From assembly GCA_030698385.1 (NCBI GenBank), contig JAUYLZ010000031.1:1-35420 (forward strand): a stretch of 35,420 nucleotides of DNA, read 5' to 3'. Source of the stretch: a bacterium (GTDB lineage Bacteria > Patescibacteriota > Patescibacteriia > Patescibacteriales > XYC2-FULL-47-12). Made by a program: the position numbers and the translations under genes. The notes beneath the pieces are model-generated. The model did not search any database. It was given only the letters and a program-made list of their open reading frames with translations, and was not told the origin of the DNA. Positions 7,485-15,284 of the stretch are shown in pieces. The first letter of the stretch is position 1. Each line of letters opens with the position of its first letter.

Positions 7485-8753
7485 ATGTCAAACTTTTTAA
7501 TCACCGGCGGTAAAAAATTAAAAGGCAGTATTCAAATTTCAGGCAACAAGAATGCTATGTTGCCTATTTTTGCCGCCGCTATTTTAACCAAAGAAAAATG
7601 CGTTATAAAAAATGTGCCTGATATTGCTGACGGCAGAGTTATGCTTGAAATTATGGAGGATATTGGTGTACGGGTTAAGAAACTTAGCGATCACAGCTAT
7701 GAACTCCAGTCTGATATTGTCAAAACCGACCTTAATCCAAATTTGACCAAAAAGCTGCGCGGCTGCGTTACTTTGATGGGCGCGCTCACCTCTCGTTACA
7801 AAAAAATGACCATGGAACATCCGGGCGGTTGTGTTATCGGCAAGCGATCTTTAGACGCGAATCTTCAGGTTATGAGGAGTTTTGGAGCGGAGGTAAAAAT
7901 AGGAAAAAATAAAGACAACGTGCCTGTTTACCGCGTTGCAAACAAAAAAAATAAAGGCGCGAATTTATTTCTGGAAGAGCAATCCGTTACCGCCACCGAA
8001 AATGCTCTGTTGATGGCCGTGCTTGCCTCGGGAAAAACAACCATTGAAAATGCCGCCAGCGAGCCGCATATTCGAGACCTTGCGGAATTTTTAAAAAAAA
8101 TGGGCGCCAGGATAGATGGCGCCGGCACGAATATTATTAATGTAACCGGCGTTAAAAAATTGCGCGGCGCAATTCATTCGGTAATTCCAGATCACATGGA
8201 GGCAATATCTTTTGCTTGTTTGGCGGCAGCGACCAAAAGCAAATTAAAATTAACTGACATTATAGTTAGCGATTTGAAAATGACTTTGAGTATTTTTGAT
8301 AAAATGAACATTAAATATAGTATTGGTAAAGATTATCTTGAAATTCTTCCCTCAAAAATAAAAGCGGTAGATAAAATTCAAGACGGTCTTTGGCCGGCGT
8401 TGCCAACTGACGTAGTAAGCCCTTTTGTGGTTTTGGCCACGCAGGCGAAAGGAACAACTCTAATCCATCAATGGATGTTTGAGGGTCGGCTTTTTTTCAT
8501 AGATAAATTAATCACCATGGGAGCAAATATTACTCTGTGTGATCCACATCGAGCTTTGGTAACCGGTCCTACCAAACTGCAGGCAAAAAAAGTGGAAAGT
8601 CCGGATATTCGCGCCGGCATCGCTTTGGTTATCGCCGCTTTGATTGCCAAGGGCACGACTCAAATTGAAAATATTTATCAAATTGAACGCGGCCATGAAC
8701 AAATTGTTGAACGACTGCGTAACGTTGGCGCTGATATCAAAAAAATTGATTAA
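7485..8753 (+). CDS. murA: UDP-N-acetylglucosamine 1-carboxyvinyltransferase
   Basis: MurA transfers enolpyruvate from PEP to UDP-GlcNAc, the first committed step of peptidoglycan synthesis in the cytosol. The 422-residue length is normal. The substrate-binding ISGNKNA motif is at 18-24, and the catalytic cysteine is C116 in HPGGCVIGKR, so this is the fosfomycin-sensitive Cys type rather than the Cys-to-Asp type. The conserved VTATENALLMA segment and the C-terminal GHEQIVERLRNVGADI complete the family pattern. It is followed 12 nt later by the PEGA-domain membrane protein gene and probably forms an operon with it. Confidence 0.96.
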   Translation: MSNFLITGGKKLKGSIQISGNKNAMLPIFAAAILTKEKCVIKNVPDIADGRVMLEIMEDIGVRVKKLSDHSYELQSDIVKTDLNPNLTKKLRGCVTLMGALTSRYKKMTMEHPGGCVIGKRSLDANLQVMRSFGAEVKIGKNKDNVPVYRVANKKNKGANLFLEEQSVTATENALLMAVLASGKTTIENAASEPHIRDLAEFLKKMGARIDGAGTNIINVTGVKKLRGAIHSVIPDHMEAISFACLAAATKSKLKLTDIIVSDLKMTLSIFDKMNIKYSIGKDYLEILPSKIKAVDKIQDGLWPALPTDVVSPFVVLATQAKGTTLIHQWMFEGRLFFIDKLITMGANITLCDPHRALVTGPTKLQAKKVESPDIRAGIALVIAALIAKGTTQIENIYQIERGHEQIVERLRNVGADIKKID

Positions 8754-8765
8754 CTTTTCATCACG

Positions 8766-10133
8766 ATGACTCTACTTTACCGACGCATACTCTATATAGT
8801 TTTTATACTGTTTTTTTTAATTCTGACGCCGCTAGTATCTTTTTACGCCGCCGGCTATGATTTTAATCTAAAAAACGGCTCATTCCGCCGCACGGGAATC
8901 TTATTTCTTGAGTCCGAGCCAAAAGACGCTGAGGTTTATTTGGGAGATAAGCAAAAATACAATTGGCTTTACGATCTTTTTTACAAAGACCGAATTATTA
9001 AAACTCCGGTTAAACTGCGAAATCTTTTGCCGGATGAATATAAGCTTACTTTAACTAAACAAAATTATTTTGACTATCACAGAGATATTGCTATTCATGA
9101 TGGGCAAACGTTGGTTTTGAACAACATAATGCTATTTAAAAAATCCTATCCGGATGTTTTAATCAACAAAAATATCATCGAAGTAAAAAAATCAAACAAC
9201 GGTAAATATTTGGCCGCCTTGACCCAAGACAGTTTGTCAATTATTAATTTAGCTAACAACGAAATTAAAGAGATTCCGTTAAATGCGAAAATTGATTTTA
9301 CCGGCCTAGCGCTTGGGCAAAAAATATTTTGGGCGCCAAGCGATAAAAAAATACTCTTAAGCGCGATTCAGCCGGTCGTTTTTAATATTGATAATGGCAA
9401 TATTGAAGCAGTAGTAAACGACTATGTCAAAGGGGAAATAAAAAGTATTAAGTGGAATAATTTTAGTGACAATGAGCTTTTTATACAGTTAGCGGGAATT
9501 ATTTATAAACTAGACATTATTACAAAAAGTTTAAATATCTGGCATAGCGATGGTGTTGATAATGATTTTTTGATAAAAGATAATCACTTATTTTATCTCG
9601 AAAAAAATGCCGAGAGCAGTACTTTGATTGTCTATGATAATGGCAGTAAATCTATCAAAAACAGAATTGAACTGCCTTATATAAATCTTTATCAAATCAG
9701 TAATGAAAACGACAAGATATTTTTACATGACTCAGATCATGATATTTTATATATTATAGATCCATGGTCAATCCTGCCCCTGCGCGATTCTTTGAATAAT
9801 GTGAAAGAATACACGGCTATTAGCGATAGCAAAGTTCTATACTGGAACAACTTTGAAATCTGGCTGTTTCAGAATGGCAAAAAAAATCTGATAACCAGAA
9901 TCAGCAGTCCTATTAGTACGGCAATATGGCATCCATCCGGTGATCATATTATCTATAATTCTCAAGATAACTTAAACGTGATTGAGTTAAAAGACGGCGA
10001 GTATCTTAGTATGCTGAGACTATTGTCTTGGAGTGATACAAAGTCTTTGACCTTAAGCGCAAAAAACGATTTTGTTTATTTCGTTAGTCCGCTTGATGAA
10101 AAGCAGGGATTGTATAAGTTAGAGATTAAATAA
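8766..10133 (+). CDS. PEGA-domain membrane protein with beta-propeller-like C-terminus
   Basis: The 455-residue protein begins with one transmembrane segment (about 7-28), which anchors a long external part. Residues about 42-122 form a PEGA-like domain (LFLESEPKDAEVYLG ... TPVKLRNLLPDEYKLTL), a surface fold linked to S-layers and envelopes. The rest is a series of short beta repeats (NNGKYLAALTQDSLSIINL, WHPSGDHIIYNSQDNLNVI) resembling TolB/WD-type propeller blades. It is probably a cell-envelope protein exposed outside the membrane. Its position directly behind murA links it to wall biogenesis; no enzymatic motif is visible. Confidence 0.75.
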   Translation: MTLLYRRILYIVFILFFLILTPLVSFYAAGYDFNLKNGSFRRTGILFLESEPKDAEVYLGDKQKYNWLYDLFYKDRIIKTPVKLRNLLPDEYKLTLTKQNYFDYHRDIAIHDGQTLVLNNIMLFKKSYPDVLINKNIIEVKKSNNGKYLAALTQDSLSIINLANNEIKEIPLNAKIDFTGLALGQKIFWAPSDKKILLSAIQPVVFNIDNGNIEAVVNDYVKGEIKSIKWNNFSDNELFIQLAGIIYKLDIITKSLNIWHSDGVDNDFLIKDNHLFYLEKNAESSTLIVYDNGSKSIKNRIELPYINLYQISNENDKIFLHDSDHDILYIIDPWSILPLRDSLNNVKEYTAISDSKVLYWNNFEIWLFQNGKKNLITRISSPISTAIWHPSGDHIIYNSQDNLNVIELKDGEYLSMLRLLSWSDTKSLTLSAKNDFVYFVSPLDEKQGLYKLEIK

Positions 10134-10149
10134 TTTTTTTATTTAATTT

Positions 10150-11010
10150 TTATAGGGTCTTCAAATATTTTTTAACCTCGTCTTTTAAATCATCGCGGTT
10201 CAGGGCAAAATCAATATTGGCTTTAAGCCAGCCAAATTTTGAGCCGGTGTCATAATACTTGCCCTTTACTTTTTTGGCGTAAATCGGACGTTTTTTTGAA
10301 AGCGCAAAAATTGCGTCAACCAGCCAGAGTTCATCGTCTTTTCCTAGGCTAGTTTTTTCCAGCTCAGCAAAAATATCCGGCGTCAGAATGTACGCGCCCA
10401 GACTGGCGAAGCGCGAAGGCGCTTTTTCCGGACCCGGTTTTTCTATAATATTTTTTACTTCAATAACATCATCTTCAATTTCGGTTCCGTCAATAATACC
10501 GTATTTTTTTGTGCCTTCATCATCTACTTCAACGCAGGTTAAAACCGGATTACCGTACTTTTCGTAAGTTTCAATTAATTGCCGCAGCCGAGGTTTGCCG
10601 TCACCGACAAATAAATCATCGCCCCAGATGACCGCGAACGGTTCGTCGCCGATAACATGCCGGCAGTTTAGAACCGGAGTGCCGTTGCCGTAGGGGCCCT
10701 TTTGGCTGATATAGATAAAGTTAGCCATATTGGCAATATCTTTTATTTCTTGACGTTCTTTGTCTTTGCCTTGTTTTTTTAAAAATGACTGTAACGCGAA
10801 GTTATAATCAAAATGATCTTCAATTGAACGCTTTGACGTTCCGGTCACAAGAATTATGTCTTCAATGCCGCTGGCGACCGCTTCCTCAACGATGTACTGC
10901 ACTACCGGTTTATCAATAATCGGCAGCATTTCTTTTGGTTGCGCTTTGGTCGCCGGCAAAAATCTGGTGCCGGTGCCGGCGACGGGAATAATAGCCTTCT
11001 TAATAGTCAT
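10150..11010 (-). CDS. galU: UTP-glucose-1-phosphate uridylyltransferase
   Basis: GalU makes UDP-glucose from UTP and glucose-1-phosphate in the cytosol. The 286-residue length is standard. The nucleotidyltransferase signature AGTGTRFLPATKAQPKEMLP lies at 11-30, with WGDDLF (metal-binding Asp), GIIDGTEIEDDVIEV and the C-terminal DTGSKFGWLKANI all typical of GalU. It is the last gene of the rmlB-rmlD-rmlA-galU run, separated from rmlA by a palindromic structure (11049-11158). It supplies precursors for the glycan operon further right. It converges tail-to-tail with the PEGA gene. Confidence 0.95.
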   Translation of the reverse strand: MTIKKAIIPVAGTGTRFLPATKAQPKEMLPIIDKPVVQYIVEEAVASGIEDIILVTGTSKRSIEDHFDYNFALQSFLKKQGKDKERQEIKDIANMANFIYISQKGPYGNGTPVLNCRHVIGDEPFAVIWGDDLFVGDGKPRLRQLIETYEKYGNPVLTCVEVDDEGTKKYGIIDGTEIEDDVIEVKNIIEKPGPEKAPSRFASLGAYILTPDIFAELEKTSLGKDDELWLVDAIFALSKKRPIYAKKVKGKYYDTGSKFGWLKANIDFALNRDDLKDEVKKYLKTL

Positions 11011-11048
11011 AAATGTATTTTACTTACTTAAAAATTTCGTGATCCCTT

Positions 11049-11158
11049 AATGCAAATCTGCAGTATCTGTTTAGTTGTTCGTGCAACTATGCGAATGCCT
11101 CAAATAATTTGATTTGCGGCTATTTGAAGTATTCGCATATAATTTGTAGATTTGCATT
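11049..11158. repeat. Nested palindromic element between rmlA and galU
   Basis: Outer arms 11049-11062 and 11145-11158 match as inverted repeats at 13 of 14 positions. Inner arms 11089-11106 and 11121-11138 match at 16 of 18. A small hairpin (AGTTG/CAACT, 11073-11088) sits on one side. The whole folds as a branched structure in either strand's RNA. It starts just at the rmlA stop codon, and no coding sequence is evident. Confidence 0.7.
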
Positions 11159-11882
11159 ATATAATAAGTTTATCCGCCAATTTTTCCTTTGCTAAATTTT
11201 GCGCTTTTAGCAAGCTGTCAAAAGTACCGGCGTCAATCCATTCGCCATTGACCATGGCTACTTGCAACTCGCCTTTTTGCAGATACCAGTTGTTCGCGTC
11301 AGTGATTTCTATTTCACCGCGCCGGGAGGGTTTTAAACTTTTGGCAACCTCCACAATTCTATTGTCATAAATATATAAGCCGGTTACGCAATAGTTGCTT
11401 TTTGGTTTGGCCGGTTTTTCTTCAATGGAAATGGCTTTTTTGTTGGCATCAAATTCAACTACGCCGAAGCGTTCCGGATCAGGAACTTGCTTGGCAAAAA
11501 TTTTGCCGCCGCTTTTAAAATTTTTAATTTCTGCCGATAAATCGTCTTCAAAAATATTATCACCCAAAATCATTATCACGTCTTCTTCATCAATGAAATT
11601 TTCTCCAATAATAAATGCCTCAGAAAGGCCGGCTGGTTTATCCTGAATTTCATAGGTAAATTTGCAGCCGAATTTTTTGCCGCTGCCCAGCAGGTTTAAA
11701 TAATCCCCCGCCCGTTCCGGCGCAACAATAATTAAAATTTCTTTAATGCCGGCGGCGATTAAAGTATTCAGCGGATAATAAATCATCGGCCGGTTGTAGA
11801 CCGGCAGAAGCTGTTTGCTGGTGATTGTAGTCAGGGGCGCAAGTCTAGTGCCTGAACCGCCGGATAGTATTATGCCACGCAT
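11157..11882 (-). CDS. rmlA: Glucose-1-phosphate thymidylyltransferase (short type)
   Basis: RmlA makes dTDP-glucose from dTTP and glucose-1-phosphate, the first step of dTDP-rhamnose synthesis. The signature SGGSGTRLAPLT (7-18) and the K of SKQLLPVYNRPMIYYPL are present, as are ILGDNIFEDDL (metal-binding Asp) and VEFDANKKAISIEEKPAKP. At 241 residues it is shorter than the roughly 290-residue enterobacterial RmlA and lacks the C-terminal extension. Related short forms are annotated as sugar nucleotidyltransferases, so the exact base specificity rests partly on the rmlB/rmlD context. It lies in an operon-like series between rmlD and galU. Confidence 0.88.
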   Translation of the reverse strand: MRGIILSGGSGTRLAPLTTITSKQLLPVYNRPMIYYPLNTLIAAGIKEILIIVAPERAGDYLNLLGSGKKFGCKFTYEIQDKPAGLSEAFIIGENFIDEEDVIMILGDNIFEDDLSAEIKNFKSGGKIFAKQVPDPERFGVVEFDANKKAISIEEKPAKPKSNYCVTGLYIYDNRIVEVAKSLKPSRRGEIEITDANNWYLQKGELQVAMVNGEWIDAGTFDSLLKAQNLAKEKLADKLII

Positions 11883-11886
11883 AAAT

Positions 11887-12011
11887 AAAATTTCTAATTT
11901 CTAATTACTCTAATTTCTAATCAAACTCTAATTACTTAATGACGAATGACTAAATAATCCAACATTGAACGTTATTTATGTTAATTAGGTCAATTAGAAA
12001 TTAGAAATTTT
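11887..12011. repeat. AT-rich inverted/direct repeat region between rmlD and rmlA
   Basis: The segment 11887-11907, built from TAATTTCTAAT-type direct repeats, is the inverse of 11991-12011, which contains the last codons of rmlD. Matches run for about 20 bp around a spacer of roughly 80 bp. Further partial copies lie at 11911-11935. Such TTTCTAATTTCTAAT arrays look like low-complexity spacer sequence rather than a gene. Confidence 0.6.
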
Positions 12012-12841
12012 TTTAATGCCTCTTGATAACCTCTCAACTTAGGAAGTTTGGTGTTTAATAAAATTCCGTAGTGTGGCCGTTTGGCCGGACGCTTAAATTC
12101 GTCAGCTAAAACCGGTATTACCTTAACATCTTTTTTGATAATGTCAAACAAGGTTCTGGCGCCTTCATACCATGTGCAAGGATTTTCATTGACAAGATGA
12201 TAAGTGCCGTTGGCATATTTTTTCTCCACTAAATTTTTAGTCGCGCCAGCCAAATCCGGGGTATAGGTAAAATTACTTAATTCATCATCAACCACGCGCA
12301 GTTCTTTTTTTACCGCTGAGAGCTCAAGCATAATATCAAAAAAGTTCTTCTTCGCCGCGTCACTACCCCCTTTTTTACCGAATAATTTCGCAGTGCGAAT
12401 GATATAGTATGCCAAGCCATTAACCTCAGTGATTTTGCGTTCGCCCAAAAGCTTGGTCAGTCCGTAATTATTTAGCGGATTCGGTTTATCATTTTCATCA
12501 TACCCCTCTGGTTTTTTTCCGTCAAAAACATAATTGGTCGAGTAATGAATAAACTTGGCGCCGATTTCCGCGCATATTTGAGCCAAATAGCCGACAGCGT
12601 GGCCGTTTAATTTTTCAGCGATTCTATGGTTTTCTGTTGATTTTTCACAAGCATCCACATTATTATAAGCGGCGGCATTGATAACTAGAGTTGGTTTTAA
12701 TTTTTTTATTTTATTAAAAACCTCCGTCTTATTTGTGATGTCAACTTCTTGTTTATCCCAACCAAGCGCGTCAGGAAATACAACTTTTAAATCCTGGCCG
12801 AGCATTCCCAGCGCTCCGATTATCAAAATTTTTTTTGTCAT
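11990..12841 (-). CDS. rmlD: dTDP-4-dehydrorhamnose reductase
   Basis: RmlD reduces dTDP-4-dehydrorhamnose to dTDP-L-rhamnose with NAD(P)H. The N-terminal dinucleotide loop is GALGMLG (9-15). NAAAYNNVDACE, the family hallmark YSTNYVFDG and the catalytic YGLTK (Tyr-x-x-x-Lys) are all present. The 283 residues match the usual length. Its last codons form part of an inverted repeat with the spacer before rmlA. The region upstream (12842-13085) contains an oppositely oriented promoter and a candidate ncRNA rather than a plain spacer, so transcripts from rmlB into rmlD would pass through the ncRNA antisense strand. Confidence 0.93.
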   Translation of the reverse strand: MTKKILIIGALGMLGQDLKVVFPDALGWDKQEVDITNKTEVFNKIKKLKPTLVINAAAYNNVDACEKSTENHRIAEKLNGHAVGYLAQICAEIGAKFIHYSTNYVFDGKKPEGYDENDKPNPLNNYGLTKLLGERKITEVNGLAYYIIRTAKLFGKKGGSDAAKKNFFDIMLELSAVKKELRVVDDELSNFTYTPDLAGATKNLVEKKYANGTYHLVNENPCTWYEGARTLFDIIKKDVKVIPVLADEFKRPAKRPHYGILLNTKLPKLRGYQEALKKFLISN

Positions 12842-12901
12842 AATGTGGATAACTTTTTAACTCAGGCTAATTAATACTAATATTAAATTATATTTATTCT
12901 A

Positions 12902-12929
12902 TTGACAATGTTTTTAAATAATATATAAT
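12902..12929 (+). promoter_or_regulatory. Consensus promoter of the rmlB-rmlD intergenic ncRNA
   Basis: Perfect TTGACA (12902-12907) and perfect TATAAT (12924-12929) are spaced 16 bp apart on the plus strand. This is among the strongest-looking promoters in the window, yet no ORF with a ribosome site follows. The predicted start is near 12936. Confidence 0.8.
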
Positions 12930-12935
12930 TAGTTT

Positions 12936-13088
12936 AAATAGATCTTTTCTTTAGTTCTTTAGAGCATGAGAGATAAAAAAATTTTATTCTCACGAATAAA
13001 AAAATCCCAGAAAAACTCCATTACTTACCTCTCATGCTGTTTACACAGCTCGTCTTGACCATTTTAAAGTTCAATACGAGCTTTTTTA
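12936..13088 (+). ncRNA. Candidate structured small RNA, unknown class
   Basis: A consensus promoter and a rho-independent terminator bracket about 150 nt without a plausible ORF. A perfect 10-bp stem, AGCATGAGAG (12963-12972) with CTCTCATGCT (13029-13038), closes a domain. Inside it is a perfect 8-bp hairpin, TTTTATTC-TCAC-GAATAAAA (12982-13001), and a roughly 27-nt single-stranded A/C-rich stretch (13002-13028). A terminator hairpin follows. It lies on the strand opposite rmlB and rmlD. It does not show the motifs of SRP RNA, tmRNA or RNase P. A divergent 6S RNA is possible, but the 5' end is not paired with the 3' end. Confidence 0.6.
13047..13088 (+). terminator. Terminator of the candidate ncRNA
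   Basis: AGCTCGT (13047-13053) pairs with ACGAGCT (13076-13082). An inner TTGA/TCAA pairing extends the stem, and a T-run follows (13082-13087). The T-run overlaps the last bases of convergent rmlB. Confidence 0.8.
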
Positions 13089-14045
13089 TTTTTTATTTGA
13101 TTTTTTGTACCACGCAATTGTTTTTTGTAACCCATCCTCAAAACTTACTTGCGCCCGCCAGCCAAGTTCGCCGCGGATTTTTCGATCATCAATGGCGTAA
13201 CGAAAGTCATGGCCTTTTCTATCTTCCACATACTCAATACAGCTTTCTTCTTTACCGAGTAGTGCGATGAGCTTTTTAGTTAACTCTAAATTGGTAATTT
13301 CTTTTTCTTTATTGCCCAGTCCGCTAATTAAATACGTTTCGCCGATTTTTCCTTTTTGAATAATAACATCAATGGCCGAACAGTGATCGTCAACATAGAG
13401 CCAGTCGCGAATATTTTGTCCCGTGCCGTAGACTGGCACTTTTTTATTTTGTAAAAGATTGGCAATAAAAAGCGGAATAAATTTTTCTTTGTGCTGGCGC
13501 GGGCCATAATTATTAGCGCAATTGGAAATGGTGACCGGCAGTTTGTGCGTGTGCCAATACGCGCGGACAAGATGGTCGCTGGCCGCTTTTGAGGCGCTGT
13601 AAGGGCTTCTGGGATCATACGGCGTATGCTCGTTAAAACCGGGCTCATCGTCTGTCAGCGTACCAAATACCTCATCGGTAGAAACATGGTGGAAACGTTT
13701 GCCAAATTTTAAGGCGGCGTCCAGCAAAACCTGTGTGCCCAAAACGTTGGTCCGCACGAACGGCGCGCTGTCCGTAATGGAGTTGTCAACATGGCTTTCG
13801 GCGGCAAAATGTACCACAACGTCAATATCGCTCATAACTTTATGAACCAGTTCTCTATCGCAGATATCACCTTTAACAAAAGTGTAGTTTGGGTTGTTCG
13901 CAACTTCTTTAAGGTTGTCTAAATTGCCCGCGTACGTTAAAAGATCCAAGTTGATGATATGGTCGTTTGGATATTTCTTGAACCAGTAGTGGATAAAGTT
14001 GGAGCCGATGAAGCCGGCGCCGCCGGTGATTAATAATTTAACCAT
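13086..14045 (-). CDS. rmlB: dTDP-glucose 4,6-dehydratase
   Basis: RmlB converts dTDP-glucose to dTDP-4-keto-6-deoxyglucose with bound NAD+. The extended SDR fold is complete over 319 residues. The NAD loop is GGAGFIG (8-14), HFAAESHVDNSI lies at 79-90, catalytic TDE is at 123-125 and YSASK (Tyr149, Lys153) at 149-153. SNCANNYGPRQHKEKFIPL and the RDWLYVDDHC segment are family hallmarks. It is the first gene of the rmlB-D-A-galU series. A plus-strand promoter for the gene at 14127 has its -35 box starting one base beyond the rmlB start codon. Confidence 0.96.
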   Translation of the reverse strand: MVKLLITGGAGFIGSNFIHYWFKKYPNDHIINLDLLTYAGNLDNLKEVANNPNYTFVKGDICDRELVHKVMSDIDVVVHFAAESHVDNSITDSAPFVRTNVLGTQVLLDAALKFGKRFHHVSTDEVFGTLTDDEPGFNEHTPYDPRSPYSASKAASDHLVRAYWHTHKLPVTISNCANNYGPRQHKEKFIPLFIANLLQNKKVPVYGTGQNIRDWLYVDDHCSAIDVIIQKGKIGETYLISGLGNKEKEITNLELTKKLIALLGKEESCIEYVEDRKGHDFRYAIDDRKIRGELGWRAQVSFEDGLQKTIAWYKKSNKK

Positions 14046-14046
14046 A

Positions 14047-14075
14047 TTGACATTTTCTAGGTAGCTTGCTATAAT
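14047..14075 (+). promoter_or_regulatory. Consensus promoter for the 14127 gene
   Basis: TTGACA (14047-14052) and TATAAT (14070-14075) are exactly 17 bp apart. The predicted start near 14082 gives a leader of about 45 nt. Confidence 0.8.
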
Positions 14076-14126
14076 TAGAACTAATTGCTCTTTTAATAAT
14101 TTTTTTAAAAAAGGAGTTAAAGGTTA

Positions 14127-14327
14127 ATGGATCATCTTATTAAAATCAGATGGCTTAGAGGCAGTTTTGAGAATTCAGACTGGAAAAAAAAATTAAATAA
14201 TTTATCTAAAATTTCACAAAGAGAAAATCTCATTATTATCAAACCGAGTTCAGGCAACCTTCACCAATGTGATAATATTATTAATAACGCGATTATCTCC
14301 GGGTTTGCCATTAGAGTTTACAGCTGA
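14127..14327 (+). CDS. Small hypothetical protein with strong expression signals
   Basis: The 66-residue protein is basic in its first half (IKIRWLRGSFENSDWKKKL) and has no recognised family. Near its C-terminus is a hydrophobic strand pair (NLIIIKPSS, NAIISGFAIRV). It has a consensus promoter, a good Shine-Dalgarno (AAGGAG, about 11 nt before the ATG) and a strong terminator 6 nt after its stop. It is therefore a self-contained transcription unit, which supports a real gene despite the lack of homology I can recognise. It sits alone on the plus strand between minus-strand operons. Confidence 0.65.
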   Translation: MDHLIKIRWLRGSFENSDWKKKLNNLSKISQRENLIIIKPSSGNLHQCDNIINNAIISGFAIRVYS

Positions 14328-14333
14328 CCTCAT

Positions 14334-14363
14334 AAATCCAACGTTTAGGCGTTGGATTTTTTT
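14334..14363 (+). terminator. Rho-independent terminator
   Basis: A perfect 10-bp stem (14334-14343 with 14350-14359) has a 6-nt loop and is followed by a T-run. It ends the 14127 gene. Confidence 0.85.
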
Positions 14364-14374
14364 ATTAGCTAAAA

Positions 14375-14788
14375 TTATCCAATCGCAGTTTTTATTTTTT
14401 CAGCAGTTTCTTCAATTTCCCCCTCACCATATTCCTTACCCTTCCAAAGCGCGCGCCCATCATCCGAGCGACGCGGCATCACATGTATGTGAGTATGAAA
14501 AATTACCTGTCCGGCGCTACTGCCGGTATTAATACCGACATTAAAGCCTTCCGAATCAGTCGCCTTTACAATAGCCGGGGCGATCTTTTGCACAACTTTC
14601 ACTAAGTTACACAAAATTTCGGGTGGCGTTTCCATAATATTTTTGAAATGCTCTTTTGGTATGACTAAAGTATGTCCGGGATTGACCGGATTTATATCTA
14701 AAAAGGCGAAGACCTTGTCGTCTTCATAAATTTTTTGCGCCGGAATAACGCCAGTTATAATTTTACAGAAGATGCAATCATTATTCAT
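14375..14788 (-). CDS. HIT-family nucleotide-binding hydrolase
   Basis: This is a 137-residue Hint-branch HIT protein. The zinc-type pair C5-x-x-C8 (CIFC) and FLDINPVNPGHTLVIPKEH lead to the histidine triad H98-T-H100-I-H102-V. The triad histidines are intact. Family members hydrolyse phosphoramidates or dinucleotide-type substrates such as AMP-lysine. The gene lies 11 nt downstream of the RmlC-like cupin gene and is probably the last in the operon from about 17393. Its 3' end faces the terminator of the 14127 gene. Confidence 0.92.
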   Translation of the reverse strand: MNNDCIFCKIITGVIPAQKIYEDDKVFAFLDINPVNPGHTLVIPKEHFKNIMETPPEILCNLVKVVQKIAPAIVKATDSEGFNVGINTGSSAGQVIFHTHIHVMPRRSDDGRALWKGKEYGEGEIEETAEKIKTAIG

Positions 14789-14799
14789 ATAAAATCATA

Positions 14800-15279
14800 T
14801 TAATTAATTTTGTAAGGTGAGCTGGGATTTTTTTCCCATCTAATCTCATCCACCTCTTCTTTTTTATCTTTACCCGCATACAGTTTATTCGGCAAGTTTA
14901 TAGAAAGCGCGTCAACCGCGGAGATATTTTTATAACCATGCACCACGCCGGGCGGCACAATGACCAGCGTCGGATCGTCAGCGCCCACGGCGAGCTTGAG
15001 GTAGTTGCCTGCGGTTGGCGATACGGATAAATCCGCACGGTTCACCCCGTCGCGGTGATCCCACAGGTGCAGCTCAAAGGTGCCGGGACCTAAAAAGACA
15101 AAGCAGTCTGACTGCTTGACATGCTCGTGCGGACCGCGAATAACACCCGGCTTGGTTGCGCTGACATAGCACATCTCTGGCGTAAAGCCATTTAACTCAT
15201 CACTGCGCCAAACTTCGGATAACCAGCCGCGATCATCAAGATTTTTAGTTAATTTTTTTATAATTACATTTTTTATCAT
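14800..15279 (-). CDS. RmlC-like cupin, probable dTDP-sugar epimerase
   Basis: The 159-residue cupin resembles dTDP-4-dehydrorhamnose 3,5-epimerase, which inverts C3 and C5 of the RmlB product. The DRGWLSEVWRSDEL opening and the GVIRGPHEH segment (46-54, catalytic-type His at 51 in RGxH) match the family. A later PPGVVHGYKNI strand also fits. It is shorter than classical RmlC (about 180 residues) and has RGPHEH where typical RmlC has RGLHFQ. It could instead be a related ketoisomerase. Because rmlA, rmlB and rmlD are close and no other rmlC is in view, it is the natural candidate for the missing step; this is inference. Confidence 0.7.
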   Translation of the reverse strand: MIKNVIIKKLTKNLDDRGWLSEVWRSDELNGFTPEMCYVSATKPGVIRGPHEHVKQSDCFVFLGPGTFELHLWDHRDGVNRADLSVSPTAGNYLKLAVGADDPTLVIVPPGVVHGYKNISAVDALSINLPNKLYAGKDKKEEVDEIRWEKNPSSPYKIN

Positions 15280-15284
15280 AGTTA

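Noticed and set aside
13034..13270. Plus-strand ORF beginning inside the candidate ncRNA
   Set aside because: Most of it is antisense to the rmlB coding end; it crosses the terminator hairpin and has no family resemblance.
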